Shown: positions 8,501 through 15,039 of the stretch, one piece after another
Position numbering within the stretch: position 1 is the first letter of the stretch
How the letters are laid out: each line of letters starts with the position of its first letter
From: Planctomycetota bacterium
Lineage (GTDB): Bacteria > Planctomycetota > Phycisphaerae > SM23-33
Direction of reading: 5' to 3'
Length of the DNA: 15,039 bases
Assembly: GCA_003644335.1 (NCBI GenBank)
Contig: QNCB01000006.1
Span: forward strand, 1-15,039
Program-made: the position numbers and the translations under genes
Notes under the pieces: model-generated
The model's database searches: none
The model's input: only the letters and a program-made list of their open reading frames with translations
What the model was told of the DNA's origin: nothing

Positions 8501-9609
8501 AACAGGTTCCCGACATCGAGCCTGCAACCGTTATCGCCGACCGCATCGTCGGCAAGCCATATCTGGAAATCGTTCCCGATCGCCTGGCCCTGGCCCGCTA
8601 CGGCGTAGCCATTGGCGCGTTTCAGGAGGTAGTGGAGGTCGCCATCGGCGGGCGGAAAACAACCACGACGGTGGAAGGCAGAGAGCGGTTCCCCGTCCGC
8701 GTGCGATACCAGCGCGAGCTGCGGGACGACTTCGACAGGCTCGGAAAAATACTCGTGCCCTCCGCCGCCGGCGCGGCCGTGCCGATATCGCAACTGGCCC
8801 GCATTCGCTACACCCGAGGCCCGCAGGCTATCAAAAGCGAGGATACCTTCCTGGTGGGCTATGTCGTATTCGACAAAACCACAGGTCGCGCCGAAGTGGA
8901 TGTAGTAGAGTCCGCCCAGCGATATTTACAGTCCAAGATACGCTCCGGCGAACTGGTCCTCCCTCGCGGAGTGAGCTACAGCTTCGCCGGCAGCTACGAG
9001 AACCAGCTACGGGCACAAAAAACGCTCGCAGTGATTCTGCCGATAGCCCTGTTCGTGATATTCCTGATTATCTACTTCCAGTTCAAATCCATCACCACGA
9101 CGATGATAGTTTTCTCCGGTATTTTCGTCGCCTGGGCTGGCGGGTTTTTGCTGCTCTGGTTTTACTCCCAAAGCTGGTTCCTGAACTTCTCCGTGTTCGA
9201 TGTGCCCATGCGTGAACTGTTTCAGGTGCACACCATCAACATGTCCGTCGCGGTGTGGGTTGGGTTCCTCGCGCTGTTCGGGATAGCTTCGGACAACGGC
9301 GTGATCCAGTCGACATATCTCGACCAGGTATTCCGCGACAGGCAGCCCGGCTCGGTCGAGGAGATTCGCCAAGCCACCGTCATCGCCGCTAAACGCAGGA
9401 TCAGGCCTTGTCTGATGACATCCGCTACGACCATTCTGGCTCTAATGCCAGTGCTTACTTCGATAGGCAGAGGCAGTGACATTATGGTGCCTATGGCGAT
9501 ACCGTCCTTCGGCGGAATGCTGGTAGTGCTCATCAGCGTATTCGTCGTGCCGGTAATCTATTGCGCGATAAAGGAACTCGCCCTGAGACGAAAAGAATCC
9601 AAAACATAA
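5509..9609 (+). CDS. cusA: Heavy-metal efflux RND pump, CusA/CzcA family, enlarged
   Basis: This is the proton-driven inner-membrane pump of the HME-RND family. Landmarks in order: TM1 (about 24-45); the porter start with [32 protein letters not shown], its core followed by [10 protein letters not shown]; TM2-TM6 from about residue 423; [13 protein letters not shown] with Asp494 at the TM4 proton-relay position; the second porter half with [13 protein letters not shown]; and TM10 with Asp1262 (GIASDNGV), where CusA has Glu. The product is 1366 residues, against about 1040-1070 for E. coli CusA or CzcA. The surplus lies mainly in three places: about 366-408, about 597-700 (some four extra hydrophobic segments between TM6 and TM7), and about 852-933. 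I chose the ATG at 5509 because GGGGGA lies about 7 nt upstream and the start overlaps the cusB stop (ATGAATAG). Long CusA-like proteins do occur in other phyla. The substrate is a heavy metal, probably copper/silver or a divalent cation. Confidence 0.94.
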   Translation: [1366 protein letters not shown]

Positions 9610-9635
9610 TGAAGGCATATGTCGCGGATTGTATC

Positions 9636-9656
9636 GGGCGAGTTGCCCCTATTTTT
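9636..9656 (+). terminator. Weak intrinsic terminator-like hairpin after the efflux operon
   Basis: GGGC (9636-9639) pairs with GCCC (9645-9648) around a five-base loop, followed by CTATTTTT. The position, 26 nt after the pump stop, is right for the operon end. The stem is only 4 bp, so efficiency would be low. It overlaps the stop codon of the converging response regulator gene. Confidence 0.35.
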
Positions 9657-10213
9657 CCATGGCGAATTTGATTTTGACCAGAAGCTTCGCGATATCCAGA
9701 GGTTTTTCAAAGTAGGCTCGCGCGCCGTCCTTGAGAATCTGCGGCCTGGGTGGCTCGCTGGGGTAGGCGGTCATGGCAATGACCTCGGTATTTTTTGCCA
9801 TTGGCCCGGGCCTTGATCCGCCGACAAACCTCAAAACCGTCCATGCCATCCATTCGCAGGTCGAGTATCACCTCGTCGGGATGCCACAAAGCCACGATTT
9901 CCCCCGCAGCATAGCCCTCGGTTGCCCCACGAACTTCAAAATCAGGATATACTCCCCGTATCTCCTGGCCCAGTAATTCCACGATGGGCCGCTCATCGTC
10001 CGCGATAAGAATTCGCGAGGTACTTTGCAGTTCAGGCGGAATGGGCAAGTTATGTTGCTGGACAAACTCCACAAAGTCAGCTGTGTTTATACGCCGATGG
10101 CCTCCGGGGGTGCGACCAGCTTTCAGGTCGCCCGTGTCAATCCACTTCGCAACCGATGCGACAGCTACGCCAAGCATCTTGGCTGCTCGGGTTGTCGAAA
10201 TTGCATTCCTCAA
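9649..10213 (-). pseudogene. HTH-receiver response regulator, interrupted by a 1-nt frameshift
   Basis: From a TTG at 10213 the frame encodes an excisionase/MerR-type helix-turn-helix with ISTTRAAKMLGVAVASVAKW and RTPGGHRRI, a short linker, and then a receiver domain. The acidic pair is Asp72-Asp73 (IADDE) and the phospho-acceptor is Asp118 (VILDLRMDGMDG). After CRRIKARANGK the frame is lost at an A6 run (T6 at 9791-9796 on the + strand). The next frame continues exactly where the fold needs it: NTEVIAMTAY with the conserved Thr, then YFEKPLD with the conserved Lys, ending at 9649. Removing one A gives an intact protein of about 187 residues. All hallmark residues are preserved on both sides, so either a sequencing error or a very recent mutation is likely. 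The start is uncertain: a TTG at 10246 is also in frame and neither has a good ribosome site. The target genes are unknown; the gene converges on the efflux operon. Confidence 0.82.
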
Positions 10214-10280
10214 TCGGAGCCGGCGGGATACGCTTCGCGGCGCCAAGGCGTCGAAGCCCGCGGGCCGTCGCTCCGCTCCG

Positions 10281-10306
10281 GGCGGGTTCGAATCCCGCCT
10301 ACCTGG
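10281..10306 (+). other. Orphan tRNA T-arm-like hairpin
   Basis: GGCGGG (10281-10286), the loop TTCGAAT, and CCCGCC (10294-10299) form a perfect T-arm of the kind found in tRNAs, followed by TACCTGG, which could be a 3' acceptor strand. I could not find the matching 5' acceptor strand, D-arm or anticodon arm in the preceding 120 nt. It may be a 3' tRNA fragment, for example an old integration scar, or a chance hairpin. It shares 18 bases with the T-arm region of the neighbouring tRNA-Ser, but on the opposite strand. Confidence 0.3.
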
Positions 10307-10364
10307 TTAAGGTGCACATGAAGAACCCGACATATTCTCAACCCGCCGGAGTTTGTATATTTAT

Positions 10365-10454
10365 CGGAGAGGGCGGGATTCGAACCCGCGGTACGGCCTT
10401 AAACCGCACGCCGGTTTAGCAAACCGGTGCATTCAGCCACTCTGCCACCTCTCC
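10365..10454 (-). tRNA. tRNA-Ser (anticodon GCT)
   Basis: On the minus strand the 5' acceptor GGAGAGG (10448-10454) pairs with CCTCTCC (10366-10372), with G as discriminator at 10365. The D-arm is GCAG...TGC. The anticodon stem CCGGT/ACCGG encloses the loop TTGCTAA, giving anticodon GCT for AGC/AGT serine codons. A long variable arm (around GTGCGGTTTAAGGCCGTAC) marks a type II tRNA. The T-arm is GCGGG-TTCGAAT-CCCGC. The length is 90 nt and CCA is not encoded. Confidence 0.97.
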
Positions 10455-10554
10455 ACGAGGCCAAGCCGATACGACAGGCCAATCGCGTCGAGACAATGTA
10501 GCCTCTTGCACCACGACAGTCAAGACCATTGTTGCTGCGGGATTTCAGATTTTT

Positions 10555-10622
10555 GATTTCGGATCAGCTTGCTCGTGGATGAATTTGAGACCGAAGGTTC
10601 ACTAAACCCACAATCCGAAATC
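10555..10622. repeat. Inverted repeat GATTTCGGAT / ATCCGAAATC with AT-rich flanks
   Basis: GATTTCGGAT at 10555-10564 is matched by its exact complement ATCCGAAATC at 10613-10622, 48 nt apart. The right arm carries a second tandem copy of TCCGAAAT (10621-10628), and the left arm has a related GATTTCAGAT at 10541-10550. The element fills the gap between tRNA-Ser and the 3' end of the giant secreted protein gene. It could be a dispersed intergenic repeat or a loose transcription-end structure. I see no small gene in 10455-10640. Confidence 0.45.
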
Positions 10623-10640
10623 CGAAATAATTTTTACTTA

Positions 10641-13600
10641 CTATGCGAACCACTGCAGGAGCAGGTCCTGGGTATCGATTTGGCCTGTCGATATATAGGA
10701 ACTGTCGCCCAGGTCAGCTGTGCCAAACTCCGAGAGATTGGTTATCAGGTCATCGTCGGACGAATAAGCCATCAGGCCCGTACCCTGGTTGCTGTCATCA
10801 GCGGTGGCTGGGTTGTTATCCGGATCGTCAGCCACGAGCAGCCAGGAACCCGCAGCATAGCTAGTAGGCTGATGGTTCAAGCCAAAGGTATGACCAATTT
10901 CGTGGGCGATAACATTGGCAAACGCCCTGCTATACTGGTTCAACCTGCTGGTATCGTCGCCGGAGACAGGCAGGCCATTGAAGTTCTGCGCGAATACAAT
11001 AGCGTTGTCAGCCTTGCTCTGGCCTGCGACGTCTATCTGACTGGCGATGCCCAGCAAGCCTCCACCAAAGACCGAGTCGTCCGCGTTGCCGGTGAAGGCT
11101 GTGGTGAAATCGACATCCGGATCCAGGCCCCATGTCGATGGGTCTATTGTCGTGAAGTATATTCCGCCATCAGCCGGGGTCGCCGCGTTCCACTCTGCCA
11201 GGGTGGTAATCCGGTGGATGTTCAGGTCCGCCGCCACGCCGCCGATCTCGTTGGTGTAGCTCGGTGCGATGTTCCCGAAGATGGTCATGATATTATCGAC
11301 GATACCAACCACGCCGGTACCACCTTCGATAATCCTGGTTTCCTCGCCATCCAGAGCAGCTTCGATATCATTCAGATCAAACGCGTCTACGACGACCGGG
11401 CCTATGTCATATTTCGTAGCCGTGCCGCCATCGAAGTCCAGATAGACCAGCTGACGCGGATCGTTGGCACCGAGATTGTTGTTATTGTCGCCAACCTCGT
11501 TACTGACATATGCGATTTCCTCGTCGGTCGGCAGGGCACCGATCTGGGCTATCAGGTTCGAGTCCGACTCGGCGCGATTCATTTCCAGCGTGTAGATATT
11601 GTCTCCACCGGTGATAGTCTGGGCTGGCTCGACCAGGATGAAATAGTCTCCTGAGGCTGGGAGTTCGAATGCCTCGAACAGCGTATAAGGCCCAGGCACG
11701 TTGGAATCGTTGGCTTCCCACCTGGCAACCAACTCGAAGGTATCATCCGTCGTATCAGCTGCGGTGCCCTGGGTGTCCTGATAGAACAGCCCAAGCAGGC
11801 CCGCGATATTTGACGAGTATGAAACGCTGAAGAACTCGTAGACGTTGGCAGCGAATCTGTAGATATCCACGTCGCCAGCTTCGAGCGTATTGCTTGCCGA
11901 CTGCGAGCCGTTGAGCGTAATTTCCCAGGCTGGTGCCGCTATCGCCTCGGCGAAGGTGTCCGCTACGTCGCCCGTCGGGAGCGGCAGCGAGCCGGTGTCA
12001 GCCAATATCGTCGCGGTGGCGGCACTGTTGAGGTCCATCCTCGCTGACCGCAAGGACGAGCCGTAAATAACAGGCCCGGGCAAGGCTGTTACGTCCGAGA
12101 GTTCAACCGCCAGAGTTTGGCCATCGAATCCGTCAGCTTTGTAAAAGCCCATCACGCCCTGGACCGCGCCCGCAGCTGTAGTCTGCGTGGAGTAGGACAG
12201 GGTAATGTCATTGATGATAGTACCGTCAGCTGCGGTGAACAGTACTGTGCCGACGACATCGGCGCCGCCAGCGGTAATCGCGCCGTCACCGTCGTTGTCC
12301 TGGGAGACTATGAGCGAAGTGGTGTTGATTTGTTCGCTGAAGACGATTCTGCCATTCTTGTCGTCGAGCACCTCGGTGGCAACCACTTCCGGCGCGCCGA
12401 TGGGGTCTACATACTCTCGGCTGAGCAGTTCCTGACCCGGAGCGTAGCTCGCCCGGTCTATACTATCCGCCACCGCCACGAAGGATCGCCCTGCCCCGCT
12501 TACCGTCCGTCCGCTGACGGTCAGCCTGTTTATGCTGCTGCCAAGGATTCCGCCATGCTCCGCGGGGTTGATGTCCATGTAGTCCGCCGCGGATGCGTCG
12601 CCGATATAGGCCTGCATGTCGCTCGGCAGATTGTTCGCGCCGGTCGATGGCGTGTCCTCGCTTGGCAACACGCCAGCTACGACAGCGGAGTCCAGGAAGT
12701 TGCCGCTGAAGCTCGCGGTTTTCGCTCCGCCGCCGGTGATGACGTCGTCGGCGGTGTTGTACAAGCCATCCGCTCCGACCCATGTGCCGAATGAGACAAC
12801 CGAATCTGCCGTGTTGCCCGAAACCTTCAGGGTGGTGGTCTTCTCGCCCACAGCCAGCAGGCCCGCGTCCAGGCTTGCCATCTTGCCGGACTTCATGCCG
12901 CGGCGGATGGCAACCATGCCGCTGTGCACCCCGCCGACCGCGAATGAACTCGCATAGCCCTGGGATACGAGCGAAGCTCCCGCTGCGGTGCCGCCGGAGA
13001 GCTTGATGGATTTTGCGTTGCCGTTGATGTCGATGTCAGCCGTGGCTTGGGTCAGGCCTGTTATGCCCAGGCTGCCGACCTCGCCCAGGCTCATCTTGCC
13101 TGCGAAGTTTCCGCCGAAACTTACCTTCTTCGTATAACCGTCGATAAGCATCTCTGCGGTGTCTTGTCCGCTGCCACCGACGGAAATCGACGAAGCTTCC
13201 TGGGCTTTGACAAGCCCGCCGAGGTTCGACGCACCAGAGAGGCTCAGGCCCTTAAGCAGGCCAGCCGTTTCGACCGAGCCGCCGTCGGTGAAGTTTCCGC
13301 CTGACATCGACGCCTTGCCAATGTCGCCGCGAGCCAAAAGCCTGCCGCCAAAGTCTCCGCCAGACTGGGTGAAGCTTTTGATGTCGCCGCCGGAGATTAA
13401 GCTGCCGGTAAAGCCGCCCTTGACCGTCGCGCTCTTGACGGTGTTGCCCGTGGTAACCACTCGCCCGTTGAAAGACTGACCCGCCGGTGGCGTGATGGTC
13501 AGCTTGTCGATAGACCCAGCCGTCACTCCGCCCAAAGCAGCCTGGGTCGTGCCGCGGAACTGCACGAACGTATCGTCCGAATCGCGGAAGGAGTAGAACG

Positions 13601-15039
13601 CCGCCGCTGCCGGGTCGTATGTCATGCCGTTTAAGTTGCTGATGTCGACCGCGCCGTTTTCCGTCCTCGCCGTGGCCGTGGCCGGTCGCAGGCCGGTCAG
13701 CAAGGGCGTGAAGTCATCAACGGTTACCAGCTGGTTAAACCTGGCATCCAGGCCTATCAGGTCGCCGGAAATATCGTCGAACTCGATAGCGTCGACGTCC
13801 AGCGCCTCGCCAGTGTCAGCGTCGGTGATGCCCGCGATGGCTGGGAGGAAATTGCCCAGACGCACGCCGTCAGCTATGTCCACGTCCGCGAAGGCACCCT
13901 TGGAGAGCGTAACCTTAAAGACCGTGTCGCTAACGCGCGTGGTAATTTGGCCGAACCAATCGTCAAAGTCTACGCCGACATCGTTGCCGAGGTAATCCCC
14001 GACCTGCCAGTTAACATGCGGATTGCCCGTGGTAATCTGAACGACGCTGCCGCCCTCGTCAACTTTAGCCAAGAGCGTATCGCCGATGGCATCGAGGTAG
14101 AACATCAGCGAATCGCCGTTGTACTCTGCCAGTCTGGAATCAGCTGTTACGACAAACAGCGTTCCGCCGATGGGGTCGAAGGACATATCCACCACCTGCG
14201 AGCTGAGCGTCGTGCCGTTGGCCCCCTGGGCCAGGCCCGTCAGCTGGGTGAAAACGCCAGTAGCTGTGTTTATCGTGCCCAGCGTGTCGACCGTGCCAGG
14301 GTTCGTAAAGAACTGGCCATAGTCCATGTCGTCGTTAAAGTTTATCGCCGAATTACTGGTATCGTAGGCGTAGACGAGGAAGTCCGCACCGGTCTGACCA
14401 AGTGCGAAGGCATCTATATTATAGCTCAGCGCGCCCTCGGTCGTGATGTACTCAGCCTGGTCTGGCGTAGCGAGATTCGCTACGGTCAGGCCCAGCAGCT
14501 CGGCGTCGGAACTGCCCGAGTCCCGGTTGTATGTAACCAGGTTCCCCGCGGCGTCAAAGCCCATGCCGGTTGTCTCGGTGTCGTTTCCGCTGACCTGGAA
14601 ACGGTTGCCCGCCGCCATGGCCTGGGTGTCTCCAACCGTGCCAGCTGCGATGCTGATGGTTACCAGATGGTCCTGCCCAGCAAAGGCGCCGCTGCCCTGA
14701 CGCATAGCGTAAATCGTCCCGCCAGCATCCAGGGCCAGTGCAGCAAAGCTGTCGGTAATGGCTGCTCCGTCGTCCAGCAGCACGCCAGGCTGGTAAGTGT
14801 TGGTCGGATGTGTCGCCCAGAGCACGCCGTCGGAATCGTCGTCGGTCGGCTCGATTTGCACGATAGCTGCGCCGTCAGCAGGTGCCCATGCTCCGCCAGC
14901 CCCGTCTCGGTCGCCGACGATAGCGTAGAGCGTCGGGGTCGCAGCCGAGCCGTCAAAGGCGATGGCCTGGACGTCGTTGTAGTATGTGTTGTTGTAGATG
15001 TCTTTGATGACGCCGACGGTAGTGCGAGCGCCCGTAGCG
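10641..15039 (-). CDS. Giant secreted multidomain protein with C-terminal metzincin metallopeptidase, N-terminus outside the window
   Basis: The frame is open from the right edge to the TAG at 10641-10643, giving 1465 visible residues. The GTG at 14861 is internal, because the upstream frame continues with the same propeller-like pattern (AIAFDGSAATPTLYAIVGD). Going from N to C: propeller-like repeats with D..GTLY or GG-strand patterns (to about 13530); a Gly/Ser-rich beta-solenoid of about 20-residue units (12440-13530); an Ig-like part around EVVATEVLDDKNGRIVFSE with a DNDGDGAIT loop (about 12020-12400); a PPC-type beta-sandwich with GDVDIYRF and GDYFILVEPAQTI (about 11600-11890); and a zinc peptidase starting near QLVYLDFDGG. 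The zinc site HEIGHTFGLNH is at 10872-10904 and the Met-turn GLMAYS has its Met at 10770-10772. Composition is low in Cys and Lys and rich in Asp and Gly, as in exported proteins. It is presumably secreted or surface-bound; the substrate is unknown. No sorting signal is evident at the C-terminus (LLLQWFA). Confidence 0.85.
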   Translation of the reverse strand, partial: ATGARTTVGVIKDIYNNTYYNDVQAIAFDGSAATPTLYAIVGDRDGAGGAWAPADGAAIVQIEPTDDDSDGVLWATHPTNTYQPGVLLDDGAAITDSFAALALDAGGTIYAMRQGSGAFAGQDHLVTISIAAGTVGDTQAMAAGNRFQVSGNDTETTGMGFDAAGNLVTYNRDSGSSDAELLGLTVANLATPDQAEYITTEGALSYNIDAFALGQTGADFLVYAYDTSNSAINFNDDMDYGQFFTNPGTVDTLGTINTATGVFTQLTGLAQGANGTTLSSQVVDMSFDPIGGTLFVVTADSRLAEYNGDSLMFYLDAIGDTLLAKVDEGGSVVQITTGNPHVNWQVGDYLGNDVGVDFDDWFGQITTRVSDTVFKVTLSKGAFADVDIADGVRLGNFLPAIAGITDADTGEALDVDAIEFDDISGDLIGLDARFNQLVTVDDFTPLLTGLRPATATARTENGAVDISNLNGMTYDPAAAAFYSFRDSDDTFVQFRGTTQAALGGVTAGSIDKLTITPPAGQSFNGRVVTTGNTVKSATVKGGFTGSLISGGDIKSFTQSGGDFGGRLLARGDIGKASMSGGNFTDGGSVETAGLLKGLSLSGASNLGGLVKAQEASSISVGGSGQDTAEMLIDGYTKKVSFGGNFAGKMSLGEVGSLGITGLTQATADIDINGNAKSIKLSGGTAAGASLVSQGYASSFAVGGVHSGMVAIRRGMKSGKMASLDAGLLAVGEKTTTLKVSGNTADSVVSFGTWVGADGLYNTADDVITGGGAKTASFSGNFLDSAVVAGVLPSEDTPSTGANNLPSDMQAYIGDASAADYMDINPAEHGGILGSSINRLTVSGRTVSGAGRSFVAVADSIDRASYAPGQELLSREYVDPIGAPEVVATEVLDDKNGRIVFSEQINTTSLIVSQDNDGDGAITAGGADVVGTVLFTAADGTIINDITLSYSTQTTAAGAVQGVMGFYKADGFDGQTLAVELSDVTALPGPVIYGSSLRSARMDLNSAATATILADTGSLPLPTGDVADTFAEAIAAPAWEITLNGSQSASNTLEAGDVDIYRFAANVYEFFSVSYSSNIAGLLGLFYQDTQGTAADTTDDTFELVARWEANDSNVPGPYTLFEAFELPASGDYFILVEPAQTITGGDNIYTLEMNRAESDSNLIAQIGALPTDEEIAYVSNEVGDNNNNLGANDPRQLVYLDFDGGTATKYDIGPVVVDAFDLNDIEAALDGEETRIIEGGTGVVGIVDNIMTIFGNIAPSYTNEIGGVAADLNIHRITTLAEWNAATPADGGIYFTTIDPSTWGLDPDVDFTTAFTGNADDSVFGGGLLGIASQIDVAGQSKADNAIVFAQNFNGLPVSGDDTSRLNQYSRAFANVIAHEIGHTFGLNHQPTSYAAGSWLLVADDPDNNPATADDSNQGTGLMAYSSDDDLITNLSEFGTADLGDSSYISTGQIDTQDLLLQWFA
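12440..13530 (-). repeat. Beta-solenoid repeat region within the giant protein
   Basis: About twelve consecutive units of 18-22 residues share the pattern hydrophobic-K-S-hydrophobic-x-hydrophobic-S-G-G, then G-x-hydrophobic, ending in a turn with G-D or G-x. Clear examples begin IKSFTQSGGDFGG, IGKASMSGGNF, LKGLSLSGASNLGG, KSIKLSGGTAAG and KTASFSGNFLD. The regular period and the lack of charged core residues suggest a right-handed parallel beta-helix. One unit is expanded by a GADGLYNTADDV segment (12741-12780), an Asp-rich loop that could bind calcium. Confidence 0.6.

Noticed and set aside
9619..9816. 65-residue + strand frame after the pump gene
   Set aside because: It overlaps the 3' part of the response regulator on the other strand, has no ribosome site and no known domain.
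10180..10310. A second complete tRNA on the + strand
   Set aside because: Only the T-arm and a possible 3' acceptor strand are visible. No 5' acceptor partner, D-arm or anticodon arm could be placed within a normal tRNA length.
10569..11654. 361-residue + strand frame opposite the metallopeptidase
   Set aside because: It is a shadow of the giant minus-strand gene, whose zinc site and Met-turn lie in this stretch. It has no family features.
12258..12330. Dockerin or EF-hand in the giant protein (DNDGDGAITAGG)
   Set aside because: The loop fits at positions 1, 3 and 5, but the twelfth residue is Gly instead of Asp/Glu, and no second loop or partner helix is evident. A single calcium loop in an Ig-like domain is possible but unproven.
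1..15039. CRISPR array, insertion sequence, prophage or toxin-antitoxin pair
   Set aside because: No regular direct-repeat array, transposase, integrase, phage protein or small paired genes were seen on either strand.

Overview
The window looks like a stretch of chromosome from a Gram-negative-type bacterium, most plausibly a member of the Planctomycetota (Phycisphaerae-like). This rests on style and family content, not on a marker gene. The DNA is GC-rich. There is an LpxA-type lipid A acyltransferase. One response regulator has an excisionase-type helix-turn-helix placed in front of the receiver. A very large secreted protein combines propeller-like, beta-solenoid, Ig-like, PPC and metzincin parts, an architecture I associate with planctomycete secretomes. 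The assignment is an inference and could be wrong.

Layout. Positions 1-774 (+) hold the 3' part of a Rossmann-like/DUF2520 protein whose start lies left of the window. Positions 775-961 are a convergent intergenic gap with two clean palindromes. Positions 962-1792 (-) encode LpxA. A divergent intergenic region (1793-1928) separates lpxA from a tight four-gene cluster on the + strand (1929-9609): a TolC-type outer membrane factor, a small YHS-domain membrane protein, a CusB-type periplasmic adaptor with two heavy-metal-binding motifs, and an unusually long CusA-type RND pump. The genes overlap or sit within 17 nt of each other, so they almost certainly form one operon. Facing the operon is a response regulator gene (9649-10213, -) interrupted by a one-base shift in an A6 run. 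A serine tRNA (GCT anticodon, 10365-10454, -) follows. The right third (10641-15039, -) is one giant open frame whose N-terminus lies beyond the right edge. Its C-terminal domain is a zinc metallopeptidase with the motif HEIGHTFGLNH.

How the genes work together. The efflux cluster encodes a full tripartite heavy-metal exporter. The RND pump takes up metal from the periplasm or membrane, the adaptor binds and delivers metal, and the TolC-like channel passes it out. The YHS protein is a likely periplasm-facing metal-binding accessory. Its C-terminal membrane helix carries two histidines 14 residues apart, which resembles a heme-ligand spacing. The metal specificity (copper/silver or another cation) is not settled by the sequence. 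The response regulator converges on the pump operon, but nothing in the sequence links the two. The parts I find least ordinary are the YHS-membrane fusion, the second metal-binding motif inserted late in CusB, the large insertions in CusA, and the repeat-built metallopeptidase. I do not see a CRISPR array, an insertion sequence or a recognisable defence system.
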